A DNA stretch of 64,000 nt from Icerya purchasi (lineage: Eukaryota > Arthropoda > Insecta > Hemiptera > Monophlebidae). This document shows positions 61,501-64,000 of this stretch, piece after piece. The stretch lies in NCBI GenBank assembly GCA_039619475.1, contig CM077115.1, positions 237,495,692 to 237,559,691 of the forward strand, read 5' to 3'. The notes beneath the pieces are model-generated. The model ran no database searches and had not been told where the DNA came from. It saw nothing but the letters and a program-made list of their open reading frames with translations. Within the stretch, counting starts at the first letter, position 1. Each line of letters starts with the position of its first letter. A program made the position numbers and the translations under genes.

Positions 61501-62663
61501 ATTAATTAATTAATTTATTATTATTTTTTTTTTTTGGGGGTGCAACGATATGTTATATTTCCCCGTCCATATTTAAAGGAACGACTGAGATATATCATTC
61601 GATAGTTTGGAGTGTACGCGTTCAGATTAATATTGCGAGTCCATGGAAGAATCGGCCATTCCTTAATTCCGGCACAGCTAGGAATCTGCAGTATTTTAAA
61701 GTAAATAGAAATAAGGAATCAGACCGCGAATAAGAAAAATAAAAGAGCTCTCGAAAGTATTCTATGAAGAAGTCGCTCTCGGGAATCGGCTATTAAAAGA
61801 AATTAGAATGAAGGAATAAAAAAAAAAAAAAAAACTGTTCTTACTCTATCAACCTTGCATCTTGATTTTCTCTTTGTTGTTCCCTAATCGCTTTGTTACG
61901 AGCAAACCTCGTTGCTTTATCGTTTTCCCCCTCTTCTCTTCGTTGTCATCATTTTGATGATTCTTTCTTAAAATCGTAATAGCAATATTATATTTTCTTC
62001 GGGTCTTCTTGTGAACCCGCTGCTCTTTTCGCAGCATCTTACCCTACTTCTTATAACGCGCTCTTTCGTTTCCGGCCCTGTCTCATTTGTTCTTTTTTGT
62101 TAGCCTCCATTAAAATAATAATCTCTTGTTTGTTGTTAATATTAGTCTAACATCTACACATATACCTAGGTCGGTTTACAACAGGTGAGAAAAAAGTGAA
62201 TAAAAACATTAACCGATGTTAAATCCACGCGGCTTATTTATTATTATAGTTATTGGGTTTTTTTTTGGTTTCTGCAGTAAACGCCATTTTGGCCATTTCT
62301 TTCGATAATATAAATAATAGAGAGAGTTTTATTGTCAACGGGGGAAAAACACTAAACAAGAAAAGTACAAACTCCGTTTTAAACGCTATTCAGCCCCACT
62401 TGTGTGTAATAGAAATCGTAAAAAACCATAAATACAATAAAAACCATCGCTGGTAATATTTCTTCAGGTCTATCAATTTGACCTCTGCAATAATGCAATG
62501 AATATTTCAAAGTGGCTTAGAAGTTATCTTACTATCATGATAAAACAGATTATTTCTAGTTGTCCGATAATATTTTCGTCGCGGATATTTTAAAATTAAA
62601 AATTCTATAAAATTTTATAATAATTTTATTGAATTTTGAAAATACGGTTACTAATGCAAAATT
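58566..62663. other. no recognised gene; presumed upstream or intronic pb DNA
   Basis: AT-rich DNA with homopolymers (T-run 59071-59088) and the trinucleotide repeat at 60528. Somewhat GC-richer at 60600-61320. I searched the minus strand for a YPWM-type hexapeptide and did not find one. Confidence 0.5.
60528..60580. repeat. (ACT/ATT)n trinucleotide microsatellite
   Basis: ACT/ATT alternation followed by ATT units. It creates a spurious poly-Tyr reading frame. Confidence 0.95.
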
Positions 62664-62945
62664 ATGTTTTTTTTTCAATATATTTATTTATTGTCGCTCG
62701 ACAATGGAGCCATTTGCGACGAATATATTACATCTTAACAGTTAACTTATCCAGATAATATTATACATATTTACATTTTTTAGGTATGGTAATACATTTT
62801 CACAATTTAGTCTATCGTTGTAAAGAAGTTCTAGTATAGGTTTCCCCTACCATGTCACAGGCTGCTCGTTGTGTTTCTCACTTTTTGCATGTGAAGAGGT
62901 GGTCTACCGAGAAAGTCTTTGCGCAGACTTCACATACCTGATATT
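62664..62945 (-). mobile_element. LINE 3' fragment with zinc-knuckle and poly-A end
   Basis: Minus strand: QVCEVCAKTFSVDHLFTCKK, stop, ETQRAACDMVGETYTRTSL, QR, stop, then K-C-I-T-I-P. The C-x2-C-x7-H-x3-C cluster followed by a basic stretch with Q-R resembles the C-terminal knuckle of R1/jockey-like elements. An A-run on this strand at about 62668-62677 is a candidate poly-A tail. Confidence 0.55.
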
Positions 62946-64000
62946 GAAGTTTTTGATTTTTTCAAAAATGGCGTGAAAAAGGTTACAATTTTCATTTTAG
63001 AAAATAGTTCCGTTCATTGCAAAATTTAATTTTATGAAATTATTGTGTTTATTGGTTTAAATTATAAAAAATAAATCACGTGCTTCCTTGTTATTATTTG
63101 CAAAATGATTAAGTTTTAAGTTTTCACTGCTATCGGCAGTCCACATGACCGCACCATTCTTTTTTGTTTTTTGTTTTTTTTTTTTTTCTTTTCATATACA
63201 TGTTTAACCTTTCGATATAAAATCATATTATAAAAATTTAAGTTTATGTTATCATAAAATCGTTTTATATCAATGAATACTGTAATTGTATATTACCCAT
63301 TAGCTATTTGTAAATTACACTAAATACATATTCCCTATAATAACAAACGGTGTAGTTTTTCATTTCTTTATAGAAAATGTTGTTGTACAAAAATTAGAAA
63401 TTACAGATAACTAACATTGATTTACGAAAAAAATCTAAAATATACAAATAAATTGTTAAGACTTAATAATTCTCATTAAATTTATTTTTTGCTTATTAAT
63501 TTTTTAAATAAGCCTTCAGTTTAAAAATAAATTGTGATGTAAACTGTAATTCAATGAAAAAAAAAAAGAAAGACAAAAAAATGATTTCCTATTTGTTATT
63601 TAACGATGTGAATTTAGATAAATGTGCATTACTTTCAATTTTTGTGATAAAAGCATTTGTTCGCTTTCGGCTCGCTCTTCGTTTAAAGTATTTTTCTTTT
63701 TTTCTTTTTTTTTTTCTGGAACTCCGAATTGAACTTCGAATGGAGTAACTTGCAAATATTCGTTACTACCGGGGGAGTCGTTCTTTAATAGATTTGTATT
63801 AGATGCTTTTAGCGGTATCTTTTTTTACTTCTGTTTTTCATATGCTTTCACTATTAAACACTTTTGTTGTTAAAAAACGATTTTACATTTGGCTAAATGA
63901 CCGCGGAACTCGATTCAGAATTACCTTCTTCGACTTCAGTCTGAATTTCGACAATTATGACGCGTTGTTGACAATACAAAATCATCTGCACGCTTGCTTA
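62946..64000. other. no recognised gene
   Basis: AT-rich DNA. A 17-base string, CCACATGACCGCACCAT, at about 63141 also occurs in the RTE-like LINE near 35497, so a tiny LINE scrap may be present. Confidence 0.5.

Noticed and set aside
63135..63165. LINE fragment based on a 17-base match to the RTE-like copy
   Set aside because: Too short to separate from chance without a search; noted only in passing.
1..64000. A second homeobox (labial or zen/Hox3), tRNA or rRNA genes, and Hox-cluster microRNAs such as miR-993 or miR-10
   Set aside because: No matching homeodomain, cloverleaf or mature microRNA string was seen on either strand by eye.
55438..64000. pb exon with a YPWM-type hexapeptide
   Set aside because: Searched the minus strand for the coding pattern; none found, so the 5' exons are taken to lie outside.

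Overview
The window looks like nuclear DNA of an insect, and the range of transposons would suit a hemipteran or a related group. It is AT-rich and full of homopolymers and (TA)n tracts. It holds one firmly recognisable host gene, the 3' part of proboscipedia (pb, the Hox2/HoxA2 class gene) on the minus strand. The homeobox is split by a 1,070-bp intron: one exon (55295-55437) encodes homeodomain residues 1-44, and the last exon (52023-54224) encodes residues 45-60 plus a very long Asn/Gln/Ser/His-rich tail. The exons carrying the start codon and the YPWM-type hexapeptide were not found before base 64000, so they probably lie beyond the window. Hox genes usually share one orientation with labial most 3', so positions 1-52000 are probably the flank downstream of pb, towards labial. 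No second homeobox was seen.

Nearly everything else that can be identified is mobile DNA, mostly decayed. DNA transposons: a hAT element with a perfect 8-bp target duplication (4279-6747) carrying a nested hAT-like MITE (4770-5058); a second hAT relic (3315-3674); a TTAA-flanked piggyBac-like relic (24218-25737); a Tigger/pogo-like element (21161-22741) with a LINE inserted in it; a separate Tigger-like DDE pseudogene (42440-43000); and a Tc1/mariner-superfamily pseudogene (30440-31105). Non-LTR retrotransposons: an RTE-like copy with a long reverse-transcriptase frame and a 70-bp tandem duplication (35285-36690), a decayed relative (26420-28620), a plus-strand relic (40855-41490), two copies of one zinc-knuckle LINE family (18139-18625, 21640-22178), and several short 3' scraps.

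The least conventional structure is a family of long inverted repeats at 409-1426, 10115-10570 and, as a relic, 29589-29702. All share one terminal segment. The 10-kb copy is an almost complete palindrome with 185-bp arms and a 13-bp target duplication. Each arm holds a hammerhead-ribozyme-like core (CTGATGA, a paired helix, GAAA), as reported for terminal repeats of Penelope-like elements. Further inverted-repeat elements lie at 18727-19264, 29049-29461 and 41493-41659, and minisatellites at 43911-44068 (19-bp unit) and 31864-31985 (22-bp unit).

A few GC-richer, apparently low-copy blocks (about 7140-7860, 15430-16950, 55960-57000) are the best places to look for Hox-cluster regulatory DNA, but their function is inferred only. 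All calls come from reading sequence and remembered family motifs; no database search was run.
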